Shown here: positions 32,409 through 44,657 of the stretch, piece after piece
How the letters are laid out: each line of letters begins with the position of its first letter
Position numbering within the stretch: the stretch's first letter is position 1
From: Reticulascus tulasneorum
Lineage: Eukaryota > Ascomycota > Sordariomycetes > Glomerellales > Reticulascaceae
Assembly: GCA_001557505.1 (NCBI GenBank)
Contig: LSAX01000004.1
Coordinates: 496,001 to 560,000, forward strand
DNA length: 64,000 nucleotides
Direction: 5' to 3'
Program-made: the position numbers and the translations under genes
The notes under the pieces: generated by a model
Told to the model about the DNA's origin: nothing
Database searches by the model: none
Seen by the model: only the letters and a program-made list of their open reading frames with translations

Positions 32409-35400
32409 GATGAGAGACAGCTATTCAGATACTGAAGAGACTGGAGTTGAAAGACAGAGAAGAGAAGAGAAGACTGATCTTCGCTGATCAAGATGCTTCA
32501 CGAGAAAGCAATTGCTGAAGCCATTCTACCAGGCTCCTTTATATCTTCATCCTGGCCTCAGCGAGGCCATGAATACGAGCTTGATTGCTCGCAAGACGGC
32601 AAGACATTCCATCCGTCTTGTTGGCTACCACCCATCTTGTTCTGTTCCTTCCAATCGGATTCAAATCCTGGTGTTCAATATTGTCCTGCCGCGATGTGCG
32701 GCCGCCTTCCTCATGACTATCGTGGTCATTCTCGTCGCACTTGCGGTTCATCAACGACAGCCCACCCGCAACTAGTATCATGAGGGTCTGAGCGGGGGAA
32801 TAGGAAGTGGCTTCCGCTGCCTTGCTCATGGTCAAGCACCGAGGAACGCCACAAGGCAGAATCATGGATCCTGAAACCAATATTGCAACTGTTCCACGGA
32901 CGGTTGGAACTTAAGGAGGATGATGTGCAGGAACTGATCGTGTCCGTCAGTGCTTACTGAAGACGACAAGCCGCCAATAGTCGTAGCTACCCCGGAGTTT
33001 GCAGGGGTTGGCAGCGGCCTTGATGCGATGAGGTTGCGGCCATGAGAACTTCGTATGGCCATGATGAATTGTCAGTGCTTACTGACTGCAACCCATATGA
33101 CAAGCTGTCTCACAACCACCGATGCCATCCTTAGATCCGGGCGTTCAATAGTCCAAGATGGCTGCAGGTGTTGCTGTGCTGGAGGTTGATTCAAAGAAGC
33201 AAGGAACCATGCAGGGAAGGCAAGAGACGGGTCAATGTTAAAGGAGAAGACAGCAAGCCACGTCTCCTGAGTGACCCTCTGATCCTGGTCGTGTGTCGGG
33301 TTTGGGCCGCTATCAAGCGTGTGACTGGTTGAAGCCAACAATATCAACTAATGCCTCCCCCTCCACAAGGAGGATGCCTGTGGTGGGAAAAGTCTGTTTT
33401 CTTCGCTGCTTGGACCGAATGACACTGGAAATTTTCGAGTAGGTGCCTAGATTTGAGATCACGTTAAAGGAATAGAAACGGTCATCCCAAAAGCCCGGGT
33501 AGGTAGGTGTCATCGGAGGATTATTGATGCTTGAATCCTTCCGGGAGAGCCGCGAAACGCTCGGGTGGACAAGACTCGTGTAGCTAGACGACAGAATAGT
33601 CACTGGCACAGCAGGTTATCTTTTCCAAAAGCAGACAAGCGCTTGAGTAATGAACTGTTTTGTTACCCGGAAAAACGCATCGTTCTCGCTTGAGCTCGCT
33701 CGGTTACTTGTTTGACCGAGCTTTTAGCGCCGGCTGCCGAAGACCAGCTGGACTCCGTTATCTAGTATCCGCCCATGCGCATACAAATCAGGAGCTTGCT
33801 GATCCAGCTTTGTCAACCTCGTCGTGCATTCCATTTAACCGTGCCGTCTTGGCAAGTGGCAGTAGCTGTAGTGCGCGCAACTTTTGGCCGTAAGCCAAAC
33901 TAGTTGGGACCTTGCGGGAAGTGGTGGTTACGCGCGGAAAACAGCGTGTGTGTAGAAGAGATGCGAGACGGGCGAGCAACATGTATTGGAGGGTCGCGGG
34001 ACTAAAGTCGGTAAGGGTTGCGACGATGCAGCCCAATATGGACAGGGCCGACGGCTCGGAACCGAAAGCAAGGGCCTTCACACGGGATATAGTTTGCAGA
34101 AGCGAAACTATCGAACGTCAGCCGTCTTTCACCCAATCCGGGTTCCTGAGGCGCAAAAGGGACGACAAAGAGCTGAGATAATATGGTTTGTCAAGTTCGG
34201 CAGATGGATGATGCAATTCACCTTGTTCCGGAATGCAACGGCGGGATGAGAGGAGGTCTCGCGAGATGCAGTCAGGTGGTCGGCGAATCCTGAATAGGCG
34301 CATGTGGATATGGCAAGGCACATGTGGATGACTGTGTCGTTCGGGATTTCGAAGGGCTGCTAAGACGGGGGATTTCCCCCTTCTACCCCAAGATCATGTT
34401 GCAGCCATCCAGTCCGGGGTTGACGGTGCTCTGCCGCGCCATTCCCTGTGCGACGTTAATTGTACAACCTTGTCGACGAAAACGGGTTAGAGTGGGTAGA
34501 TTCTGGGGGGTCGCAATACACGTAGGGCGGCGCCCTGACACCATAAATAATCCGGAACCCGGTAGTGCGTGCATGGTGACCCGTCAATAGTGCACACAAC
34601 ACAATTAGCACATGCTAGCAACCAATTGCATCGGTGGGAAAGGCTCTGATGGTGATTCGGGGCATCGATATCTTCCCGTCTCTTTATTGGCACGGGCCTA
34701 TTTCGTACCATTGGCGTATAAAACGGACCGCCGTTGACTTACCGAACCCAGACTTTCTTGGTAACGTGGTAGGATCACGCCGTTCTATTACATACCTTAC
34801 GTGGCCGGGAGGTGGGGAGCGACGGTGGGCTCGATTGATCTCACCAGAACAAGGGGTCCGGAAGAAACCGCTTCTCGGATTCTTCGCAAGACCTTTCGTT
34901 CTTTCAACGAGGCTCCTCAGCGCTGCCTGCTGCCAGGATGATGACGCGTCCGAGTAATGGGACCTTTGGGTTCTTCTGGACGGTCGTCAGGCTTGACATA
35001 CCAAAAAGAGCAGTAAATACGAGGCGCATCTGTACCCCATTCCACCCCTGTGACTTGCATCTAGAAATACTTTCTTGGCGTAATTCGGCACAGAGTAGAC
35101 TAGCAGGATCAAATTTGTAGCCGAGGGGGAGAACCTGCATGGAGAACTGGAGAGAACTCATCACCTCGGCCGTGTGTTGCACAGACCATCCCGGTGCCGT
35201 AACCATCTGGCGTTCAAGTCTGGATCACCATTTCCCGCGAGCAGGAGAAGCTTTGGCAGCTTTGACAAAGTAATATGCAGAAATTATGCATGTAAAACGT
35301 GGATTGTCCAGGCACTGCGAGAAAGAACTGGTTCGCGAGAGCGAACGGGGGCGGCCAATCGACCAGTACGTTCTCGTGCATACGAACACAAGACCTAAAT

Positions 35401-35955
35401 GTACTAGTGTATCTGCGGTTCCTAAGCATCTCGCATTTTCTCCCGTCTTATTGTATGCACCTTTGCCACGCAACCTGCGTAAGATGACTCGTGGAAACTC
35501 GATTCAGGGCTGCGACAGCAAATACATGCGATGATAAGCACCCAATCCAACTAATTGCGACACAGATGTGCAGGCTAGGATGCATTGGCGCATTCTGTCT
35601 GCCACACATCGGTGGTTGTGGCTGCGATCTCCCAGAGGTTCCACTCATATCGCCGAACTGTTTGTAGTCACGCCGGCTGGCAAATCGATATCCGCGATGG
35701 TGCCGCCTGAGGCAAGAAATTTGCGGGAATGGCGAGCTACGATCCTTAGTGTATTTGCAAACGCAAGTAGCATACAGATCTAGGAACGCTGACTAGCGAG
35801 TGCTGCTTTAGGTCGAGCTCAGAATAGCTGCTCCCATGCAAAGACGGTTTGAGCACGCTAGCGTGATTCGAGTATTCAGATCGTGATACATACGGTAGAA
35901 TCTGAGTAATATCTTCTGATTCGATTCATCTCTTATATTATTAGCCCAAGCAATT
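32409..35955. other. 3.5-kb gene-free stretch
   Basis: This is the longest stretch without a supported gene. Many frames of 60-115 codons occur on both strands, all overlapping, none with a recognisable motif or splice partner. The first few hundred bases should be the laccase promoter. I saw no transposase, long terminal repeat or long direct repeat. Confidence 0.5.
32536..32545 (-). promoter_or_regulatory. TATA-like box of the laccase gene
   Basis: On the minus strand GATATAAAGG lies about 130 bases upstream of the laccase start codon at 32408. Confidence 0.5.
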
Positions 35956-37206
35956 CTATTCGCTCCGGCCAACTTTATGATTTCTTTGGTCGCGCAGTAG
36001 CCGCTGGTCTCGGTGCCAGAGTGAAAACAAAACAACGCCCGCTGGGCCAGAGAAGATCATGATAGCCAAGTTCCTACCAAACAGCCAAGCCCAGTCCAAT
36101 GAAGACAACCGTATTGGTCTTGAATTGAGTTCAAGAGCCACAGCCCAAACAACTGCAGCCCCCGAACCTGCATACTGATCATATTGTAACAGGTATTGAA
36201 TACCCTCCGCCATGGACACTTGTTGATTTGAATGGAACGGTGGCGGTATGAAAACATTCCCAAATGTGATCTCACCCATGCGTGAGAAAACATGGGCAGA
36301 AGGGAAAACCAGGTTCGCAACGATGAAGCAGTATACTGTTAGTTGGGTTGCAGCACAGATGAGGAATGCAAAAAAATATGCACGGCGCAAGAGGCCGATC
36401 TCAGAGACCTGAGGAACAATCTGCTCACTGCGGAGTCCCCGACGAGTGCATGTTTCTATATTGTACCACTGCTCGAGGCCCCTTCGAGTCAAGCCGACAT
36501 AAAGTGGAAAGCCTTGCCAAACCCCCCCAAGCCATTGGTGTAAGAGGCTATAGCTCGGCGGGAGAGGGAATGCCATCATGATAGCAGGAACGATGTAGCC
36601 AATGACGAAGCTAGCCGGGAGGGCTTGGAGGCAAACAAGGTTTTTGATTCGGGTGGCTTTTGCAAGGCTGCTATCTGCGTTCCCATCCGACTTGGAAGTA
36701 AGGAGGTGGACTACGCAATACAGCGGCATTGTAGCTCCGTAGGTGAGAATTTGCATCGCGAAACCCCAGAGCATTGTTCTTGAAACAGATATTGGTAACC
36801 ATGAATGACAGATGGTTTATAATGAAGCAACATACAGATTGATTGGTGTCCGCCGATTTCCATTCCTCACTCCTTCAATGGTAACAGCCATATAGATGCC
36901 AAGCAACTGGCCAGCAAAGTGCAATGCGTACAGAGCTAGGCGAAGAGTTGATCCGTCTGTGATGTTTGCAAACATGACCGACGATGCCGTAAGAAGCCTG
37001 TCCATAGGCGGGAACCCAACATAATACGTCATTATGGGGTTGTTTGAACCTGGAAGTACATGGGGGCCATTGTCCCACAGTCTGATCAGAGAGTCGAGAT
37101 AGCCAAGATGGAAGAGAACACGGTGCATGCCATTGATCCCAACCACCAGGATGGCCAAGATGACCAGAATCGCGCACTTGTTTGCAACTCCAGTTGCTGA
37201 CGCCAT
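35956..37206 (-). CDS. multi-span membrane protein, possible membrane terpene cyclase family
   Basis: Two exons on the minus strand, 37206-36836 and 36778-35956, give 397 residues. The ATG at 37206 is chosen because the sequence is hydrophobic directly after it (CAILVILAILVVGIN); an upstream in-frame ATG at 37317 adds a polar, unlikely leader. About eight hydrophobic segments span the chain, with conserved-looking polar spots between them: DNGPHVLPGSNNP, DGSTLRLALYALHFAGQ, and EGVRNGNRRTP. Proteins of this length and pattern form a large fungal family; some sit in meroterpenoid or indole-diterpene clusters and act as membrane terpene cyclases (AscF/AscI, PaxA-type), while most are uncharacterised. 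No prenyltransferase or synthase lies next to it, so the role is open. The 57-nt intron joins RRTPIN to LTMLWGFAMQ in frame. Confidence 0.75.
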
Positions 37207-38771
37207 CGTAATCCTCAGTCTTGGTCTGTTTGTCGATCCGAAGGTTGACGTTGAACGTCTTTGGTGGTCGGAAGAGTCGGATTGAGTGTTTCTCAGCAAG
37301 ACGCCGCAATATTCCAAGCGGGCGAATCAGAATACGGGAGGTATCTCGCAAGCACAGTCCCAATAGTGATTCTTCATCCTTCGGGTCATTCAGACACATG
37401 CCTACATGGGAATTGTGTGGCTGGGAAAGGTCTGTGGAAAAGACGAGATTGCGAAGCTGTTGGTGCTACCCTGTTGGTGCACGCCAATGAGCCGGACTAT
37501 CTACTGCTGATTACGCCAAATTATTAAGTAGAACCCCCTCAATCGAGCAGCCTATTAAGAAAGCACGTATGCACACACATGTATTGTTGGGGCGAGACTT
37601 TCCAATTAAAAAATCTGCATGATGGCGGCGAGGCTTCACCAACACATTTTTATCAAGTTGGACGGACGGTGAGGCAGGTCTAAGCACCGTGCAGGATTAT
37701 GCAGCTCTGCACACGATAACGAACATCCACAATGGGCTTTTCCTTTCCAGGTAATCATCTGACAGAACCACCAGATCTGTTAATAATAAGGTATTGAACG
37801 GTCCACCTCTTGCCCCACATCCATTCCAGGTACGACTCTGCCTACGACGGGAAGGGCGGCTTCATCGGGTATGCCAGTTCCGTTTGTCTTCGGCCTGGCC
37901 CGCACTAGAAGGGAGGGTTGACTTGCGTCAGCTTCCCCTCTTTCCCAATCCGGCAAAGACTCTCTTAATGATTCGTTCTGCTTCACGGGCGGAGGAGATC
38001 GACAGTGGTGAGTCCGCCGGCAAGTGGACGGAGCTCGCAGCTTTGGAACCGTTGCGGAGAATCAGGCGTTCTTTACGGGGTTCGAAAGTTCGAAATCTGT
38101 GCATATCAAAAGTCTGAGCCCAAGAATCCAGAAGAACTCTCCATAATGTTAAACTCTAGCTTCTCTAAATCGTCGATTTAAGTGAAGGACAAGAATCATT
38201 TAACTACAGATGTTCGTTCACAATGTCATGGCTTTGCGCAAGTCGAGAGCGGAGTCTGCCACAGCATTCTCGAAATGGAGAATGAAGGTCTTGGCTGCTC
38301 TATGAAAGGGTCGGAATTCAGAGGCTTCATGATGTCAGGACCGTGCGGAGTGGCGGCGGGACAAAGACCAATCAGCAGGAGGAATGAGAGCAGACTTCGT
38401 TAGTACGGACGTACACGGCTCTGAAATGCTAGTTTCTGTTGTCGTGGTTAGACTCTGCAGGGAAATGACTTGAGACTGAATGGCGATGGCACTCTGCGTC
38501 CTAGGAACCAGGACACCAGTTCAATAGCACTTCATCAGCTCTTTATAGTCAAACATTGTGGGAACTTGCGAGAATGACGAAGAGGATTCTTTCATATTCC
38601 ATTTGTACATATCTTCATTGGTGATTACCAGCGCCCTTCGCTCCGTGTTGTGTGAAAGGTATGCCCGTCCCATGACAATTTTCTGATCTGCTTGATCTCT
38701 CAACTTTCTGATTACTACCGTCTTTAGTTTTGCCCGTTACATTGTAAATCTACAATCCCACTCCGACATGC
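37207..38771. other. intergenic, no supported gene
   Basis: Overlapping frames at 37794-38117 (plus), 37780-37986 (minus) and 38521-38703 (minus) have no known motif. Confidence 0.55.
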
Positions 38772-39327
38772 TTAGAAAGCAGCCATCGCGCCGAGAACAA
38801 GCATGCCGAAAGTCCCAATGGACCCCATGGTGGCAGCACCAGCTGGGGAGCTAGTAGTCGAGAGAGGCGCGACACTACCAGTTGGTGACGTGGTCGGGGC
38901 CGAGGTAATGGTAGGGGTCGAAGTAATGGTAGGAGCCAGAGTGGTGGATACGGGGAGAGAGGCGGAGGGCGATAGACTGCCGCTGGCGGCGGCTGCAAGC
39001 ACTTCCTCGCAGAACCTGGCGGCGCCCGGGAGAACCTGACCTGCGAAGAAGTCAGCACATTTCGTAGGGTCAATGAAGCACAAGGGAATGGCGCATACCA
39101 GTGGATACGTCATTGCCGCAGGACTGGAGCACACAGGATACGCCGACTGTGTAGGTGTTTCGGTAGTTGTCGTCTTCACAGATGCAGTCATCGTCGTCCA
39201 GCGAGCATGGTGTGCCCGACTTGATGGCGTCTTCGAGGCACGTCACTGCGCACTCGGGAACGTAATCGGCGATCTTTAGCGCGGAGGAGAGGCCGGCGAC
39301 GGCGAGGAGGACAACGGAGTACTTCAT
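38772..39327 (-). CDS. CFEM-domain GPI-type cell-surface protein
   Basis: Two exons on the minus strand, 39327-39099 and 39040-38772, give 165 residues. A signal peptide (MKYSVVLLAVAGLSSALKIA) is followed by the eight-cysteine CFEM pattern: ECAVTCLED, TPCSLDDDDCICEDD, SCVLQSC and, after the splice, ARFCEEVL. The aspartates just before the CxC pair include the residue that binds haem iron in characterised CFEM proteins. A Ser/Thr/Pro-rich spacer and a hydrophobic end (GTFGMLVLGAMAAF) mark it for GPI anchoring. CFEM proteins serve in haem capture, adhesion or, in pathogens, as effectors. The 58-nt intron is in phase and brings in the eighth cysteine, which supports it. Confidence 0.93.
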
Positions 39328-41537
39328 CTTCGCGATTGGAAGCTGGAGGGGTGCTTATTTATCTGGCGATATTCGAGAATGCGATGGGCGGTTCAATTGC
39401 GATGGTTTAGTTATAGCTGGTTTGACGAAAGCATGTGACAAGCAGAAAGACAGAAGCTCGCGACGGTGATGCAGGAAACTGGGGAACGGCCGGGTTATAT
39501 GGGCAAAAGCTGGTCCCAATACAACGCTGCAAGCTCGGGTTCTTGGCAATGCGTGAAGGGCCGCATCCGTCGGGGGCGATGTGTGTGGGCAATGGTGGAG
39601 AAGTGCTAGAAATCGCTCAACGAAGCGCAGGGATGTTGACGGGGTGTTTGTGTCTTCCATTGTGCCTGACCTAGGCCCAAGCCGGCCTGGGATGGATCGT
39701 ATGCTGCAACAATGGACAGACTTGGGAAAATGAAGTGGCCGGTGTCGCAGGGGAACAGGTTTTCGCTAGCCTCATATGGGGTCTCGACCGGTGATGGCGG
39801 CGACGAGTTGCTCTGTGATTGGGTGTCCATTTGATGGTTTCGTTTAGGGTCGTGACAGCGCCCCTGTCCAATATTTTATCAGATGATCAGATAAGATCAA
39901 TTTTAGCCGCTAACCATCTTGCCCCGCTTCTCGCCTCGCTCTGTAGGGACCCAACATTGTGGTCTTCATCCGATGGGGATGCAGTAGCTGTGGCCCGTGA
40001 AGCTGATGGGCGCAGAGGAGCCATGCAGAGTATACAGGCTATCCTCGATCTAATTACGTAGTAGCTAATCCCATCTGATGGTGTGAGTGCAGCCCTTGCT
40101 GATCTACGCAGTATGGTGGATTGCTGGTTTAAGTTCTCAGGACTGGACCACATTTCAGTTGCCCGGAAACCACGGAGAATCCTGGTTGTTTTCATGTGGA
40201 TCTGCTCCACCATATCTTCTTCCAGTGCATCCGATCACGGTATCTCAGAGGGATATGAGGCTCAAACTCGTGAGCCGTAAGTAATGTTGATAACCCCGAC
40301 CCTGGAGAGGATTGATGTCAGCGCCCACGGATGTAGAGTCATGTTGTGTATGCGGATTCTGTAACTCTTGCAGCGCAGGGTGGACGATGTGAGCTGGTTC
40401 CGGAAAGGAAAACGCCTTTGGGGAAGAACATCTAAGCATCAAGACTTGATGCCCGCAATGTAACTATTTGAGGAAGCATTGGCCACAAGGCCAAAGTGCA
40501 ATGGCCCGCGAGTAAAGTCTAAGTCCTGCCTAACTCTAGTTTTCATGATTGTTTTACTTCTATGGCGATATCTCGCTACTAGAGCCCTGGAATTTGTCCA
40601 ACTGGGATTAGTCACAACAAGCACACCAAATCAACGGGTGATCATGACTTCAGAGGCAGATCACATCACAACCGTACGAAGTGGTCCTTGGAGAACGCAA
40701 GCAGGATCAAATTGGCCGCTGACTTCTGGACTTCGAGAATGTCTCTCTTGCGATCAAGGCTGAAGGATCAGCCGTGGCTGGCAACCATTTTGTCTGCTAC
40801 GCCGACCAGGCAGGCCGGATGCGAACGACGTTCTGGAAGCCCGGACTGTTGGGACGCGAGAGCCAATCAATTGCGCGGATCTCAATACCGCACAACGAGG
40901 ACCTGCACGCACTGCAAGCTAATGCTGCGGAAACTTTGAGGTCGGGAGGGTATCTGAAAACGCCAAAAATGGCGAGGTCGATCAGCGAACGGCTGTAGGT
41001 AGATGCACCCAAGGCAAGCCAATCAGACAAACCGCCCAGATCGATCTGTTGCGGCATGCTGCGACCATTGATCCCCGATGAAACGAACCCTTCCGCTCCA
41101 GAATGGCGTCTTAGACATGTGTTCTGTTGGTGAGATGAGGTTCAATTGAGTGGGGTGCAATTCGAGGTGAGGCAGAATCGAGCCTTTCCCTTCCGAAAGA
41201 AAGCAAAACATGTGCTTGCGGAGAAACTGGCGTAGTCTATTGGCTTCTGCGTCGTCCTATTGGACAGGATGTGCCGTGACTGGTGATAGTGGCTGCAGCC
41301 GAACGATACAGCCAGTGAGGGGCAGACAATTGGATTAATGCCATAGCCCATTGCAGGGCAGTGCACGCGAGCATACGGACTACTCTCTCGAGGCTCTGCG
41401 AATTTGTGACGTGGTTTCCTTTCAGCTCAGCCTGACATCTTTGCGCAGTCCAAACCAACCCTCGACCCTCATTTTCCCCAACTCCTTGAACCCACAGGTC
41501 GCACGCTATAGACAACGTGAGCGCGCGAACCGTCAAG
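39328..41537. other. divergent intergenic region (CFEM / Ras fusion gene)
   Basis: The two flanking genes read away from this 2.2-kb stretch. Frames inside (39819-40061, 40083-40280 and 40688-40939 on plus; 40797-41057 on minus) overlap and carry no known motif. Nothing else seen. Confidence 0.5.
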
Positions 41538-44500
41538 ATGAGCAGGAAAATGGATCTGTACAAAATGGTGATCCTGGGGGACGGCGGAGTGGGAAAGACA
41601 GCGCTCACAATCCAGGTTTGTTCTCACTCAATCTAGCCTTACACATTTGCTCACAATATTCTAGTTGATGCTCCAGCACTTTGTGGAGACTTACGATCCT
41701 ACCATCGAGGATTCGTACAGGAGACAAGCCGTGATTGATGGCCAGGGTTGCATGATTGAAGTCCTCGACACTGCAGGCCAAGAAGAGTATACCGCTCTCC
41801 GGGATCAGTGGATCCGAGATGGCGAAGGGTTTGTCCTCGTGTACAGCATCTCATCTCGCTCATCGTTCAGCCGCATACATCGATTTCATAATCAGATCCA
41901 AAGGGTGAGAGAGGCATGTGCGTCGTTGCCCAGCTATCCCGGCTCTCCACTCACTGCACGCTTTGACTCTGGTGGGCCAGTCCCGATCATGTTGGTAGGC
42001 AATAAATCCGACAGGGTAACGGAACGAGAGGTATCAACCCAGGATGGCCATGCGCTTGCCCGGGAGCTAGGTGTTGAATTTGTGGAGGGTTCAGCCAAAA
42101 ACTGCATAAACGTCGAAAAGGCATTCTATGATGTTATCCGTATACTGAGACGGCAACGCATGCAGCGTCAGCGATTGCAGCAATCAACAAAATCACAGAT
42201 CCCGGCATCTCTGGCAGAAGGGAGTTTCTACAGAACAAAAAGGACGCTATGGGGCACACACAGGATCTCTATTCCGCAACAAGAAATTGGCACAGAACTT
42301 GGTCGAGGCAAGCTTGTGGCTTCTCTTGTATCTTCGGCCAAGTCCAATAATGAAAAGATGCTACTGGCATACGTGGGTGCTGGTGCGGACGTCAACGGAC
42401 ACTCTGGTGCGGACGTCAACGGACACTCTGGTGCGGAGGGAAGTGCCTTGCACGCATCCGCCGCGGCTGGCCATCCCAACATTGTCAATATTCTAATAAA
42501 AAAGGGGGCAGCTATCAATGCTCTGGGACCAACAGGAACCCCGCCATTACAGTTGGCTGCAGCAGAGGGGCACCTCGCGGTCGTCCGTCTCTTGGTTCAC
42601 AAAGGTGCCACAGTCAACCAGACAAGTAACTTGCACGGGACAGCGCTTAGTGCTGCAGCTTCACGCGGAAGAGCGGAAGTAGTGCGGTTCCTTCTCAAAA
42701 ATAAGGCCGATGTCAGCATTCCCGGCGGTCCGTATGGCTACGCGTTACTTGCGGCATCCTGGAACGGCAACCCCCACGTTATAAAACATTTACTGGATGC
42801 CGGGGCGGATATCAAAGCAAGAGGTGATGGGGATTTCACAGCTCTTCAAATGGCCGCCTTTGTTGGAAAGGCTCAGGCCATTCGAGTCCTGCTCGACCGA
42901 GGCGCAAAAGTGGATATCGATGCTCCAGGAGAAAGATACGGATGTGCCCTAAAGGCAGCAAATGATCGCGGTCACTTCGATGCGGTTACTATGCTACTTA
43001 ACGCCGGTGCTAAGCCGGTAGATATTGAGAAGAAGAAGGGAGATGGAAAGGATGAGAAAGAGGCCGAGGAGAAGGACTTCAATGGCAGCGAAACGAAAGA
43101 CGCAACTCCAAGCGACTTACCGCGATGCGACAGCATAGCAACCACCCTCGTATCGCCACTGGCAAAGTCAACAAGCCCGTTAACAGAAGAACTCGGGCGG
43201 CCACTCCCGCTGCCACGACCAATCTCGCAAGTATCTCTACCCCAGAGCCGGACTTTTAGCGAACAACGTCGCTCGATTCAGCTTCCGATTCTCAAATCTC
43301 GTTGTAAGATAAATTCAATCGGATTCTCGACAATACACGATTCTCCCAATGCAGCAGTTGAGTAGGTGCCCCTGGATTAACGACAGAATAAGCCGGTGAC
43401 CGTGTTCTAACTTTCCATCTAATAGCATAGTGTTCATCCACGGGTTACAAGGCCATCCAGAAAGAACCTGGACATACACTGGGCCATCCGCAAACTTGAG
43501 GACAACACTGAGGCAAAGGATGTTTCGCTCGGTATCGACGTCAGTGATCGAAGATTCCTCCTCAGTATACTGGCCATATGATCTGCTGGCACAGTCCGAA
43601 GACTTCGCTGATACCAGAATATTGGCATGGGGGTATGATACAAAGGTCGTGCGGGAGTTTTTTGGAACCACTGATCAGCAGAATATTTCTCAGCATGGGA
43701 ACAATCTCATGGTCAGCTTGCAGCAGGAAAGAAAGTCAAATGTTAGTTCAATGTAGCTAATCATTGAGGGAGGATCTAATATCATCCTAGGCTGATCGGC
43801 CATTGATCTTTGTAGCCCATAGCCTTGGAGGCATCGTACTCAAAGTGGTAAGCATCGGAAGTTTTCGGGATTGACTGAGAGATATTTTTAACAAAGATCC
43901 GGATATAGGCTCTAGAGAACTCGAGAAGATCAAGCTACCAGCCGCAGTACCTTAGTATTTACAATGCTACGAAGGGTATCATTTTTCTTGGCACACCTCA
44001 TGGCGGATCAGGCACAGCAGATTGGGGACTTATCGTAAGCAATATCACGAAATGCGCTATGCAAGGACCATCGCAAAGGGTTCTGCGTGGCCTCACGCCA
44101 AACAGCGAGCTGCTGGAGAACCTACGGAAAGCATTTCTGCAGATGCTCGAAGACAACAGATTCAATATACATTCGTTCTTTGAAACTAGGCCTGTTCTTA
44201 GCATGTATGGTCTGAATAGTTTGGTAAGCCGTTTTACAGGGGCAGTACTATGCCGAGAACGACAGTCTGCTAACGATAGATGCGTTAGGTTGTTCCATTC
44301 GAATCTGCTCTTGTGGGCCATGCAAGAAGAGAAATCTCTCTAGGGCTCCCGGGAAACCACTCAGAGATATGCAAATTCTCAGGCTTGGACGACCCAGGCT
44401 ATAAGGCTGTTTTTGGTGCGTTACAAGACTATGTCCGAGAGGCAACAGGTCATACAAGAGCCGTAAGCAAGACTGCTGTTTCATACACTGCAAAATATTC

Positions 44501-44657
44501 GGGGCTGCCGCAACTCGAACTATCCATGGGACAGCCGCTTGATCTCGGCGACATGTCCGATATATATGCCCACACTCCCAGCACTACCTCCGAACAACAA
44601 ACAGCGGCAACATCTCCTGAAATGTCCAGCTCCGTTTCCATCGGATTGGCATTTTAG
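41538..44657 (+). CDS. Ras GTPase - ankyrin repeats - SERAC1-like alpha/beta hydrolase fusion
   Basis: Six exons, 41538-41615, 41665-43361, 43426-43741, 43791-43847, 43909-44223 and 44289-44657, give 943 residues. Residues 1-200 are a full Ras-type GTPase: P-loop GDGGVGKT (14-21), switch I YDPTIEDSY, DTAGQEEY with the catalytic glutamine, NKSD (139) and SAK (169). Residues about 240-480 are ankyrin repeats (GTPPLQLAAAEGHLAVVRLL, LVHKGATVN). After a charged, Ser-rich linker, residues 593-860 are a SERAC1/DUF676-like hydrolase: IVFIHGLQGHPERTW, nucleophile serine in FVAHSLGGIVLK, FLGTPHGG, and histidine in GNHSEICKF. Ras and ankyrins share one uninterrupted exon; the hydrolase is joined by a 64-nt intron with GTAGGT donor and TCTAAC branch site. 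There is no CAAX box. The logic (nucleotide switch, repeats, hydrolase effector) recalls fungal NLR proteins but with Ras in place of NACHT. Function inferred only. Confidence 0.85.
42382..42429 (+). repeat. 24-bp in-frame tandem duplication in ankyrin region
   Basis: The 24-base unit starting GGTGCGGACGTCAACGGACA occurs twice in a row (42382-42405 and 42406-42429), with the first 8 bases of a third copy. It encodes GADVNGHS twice. The copies are identical, so the duplication is recent or is kept uniform. Confidence 0.9.

Noticed and set aside
33000..35900. Transposon remains in the gene-free stretch
   Set aside because: No transposase, reverse transcriptase, terminal repeats or target duplications were visible.
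43366..43425. Ras-ankyrin gene ending at the TAG at 43363-43365
   Set aside because: The GTAGGT donor overlapping that stop, a TCTAAC branch site and the TAATAG acceptor join in phase to the hydrolase start IVFIHG, so the stop lies in an intron.
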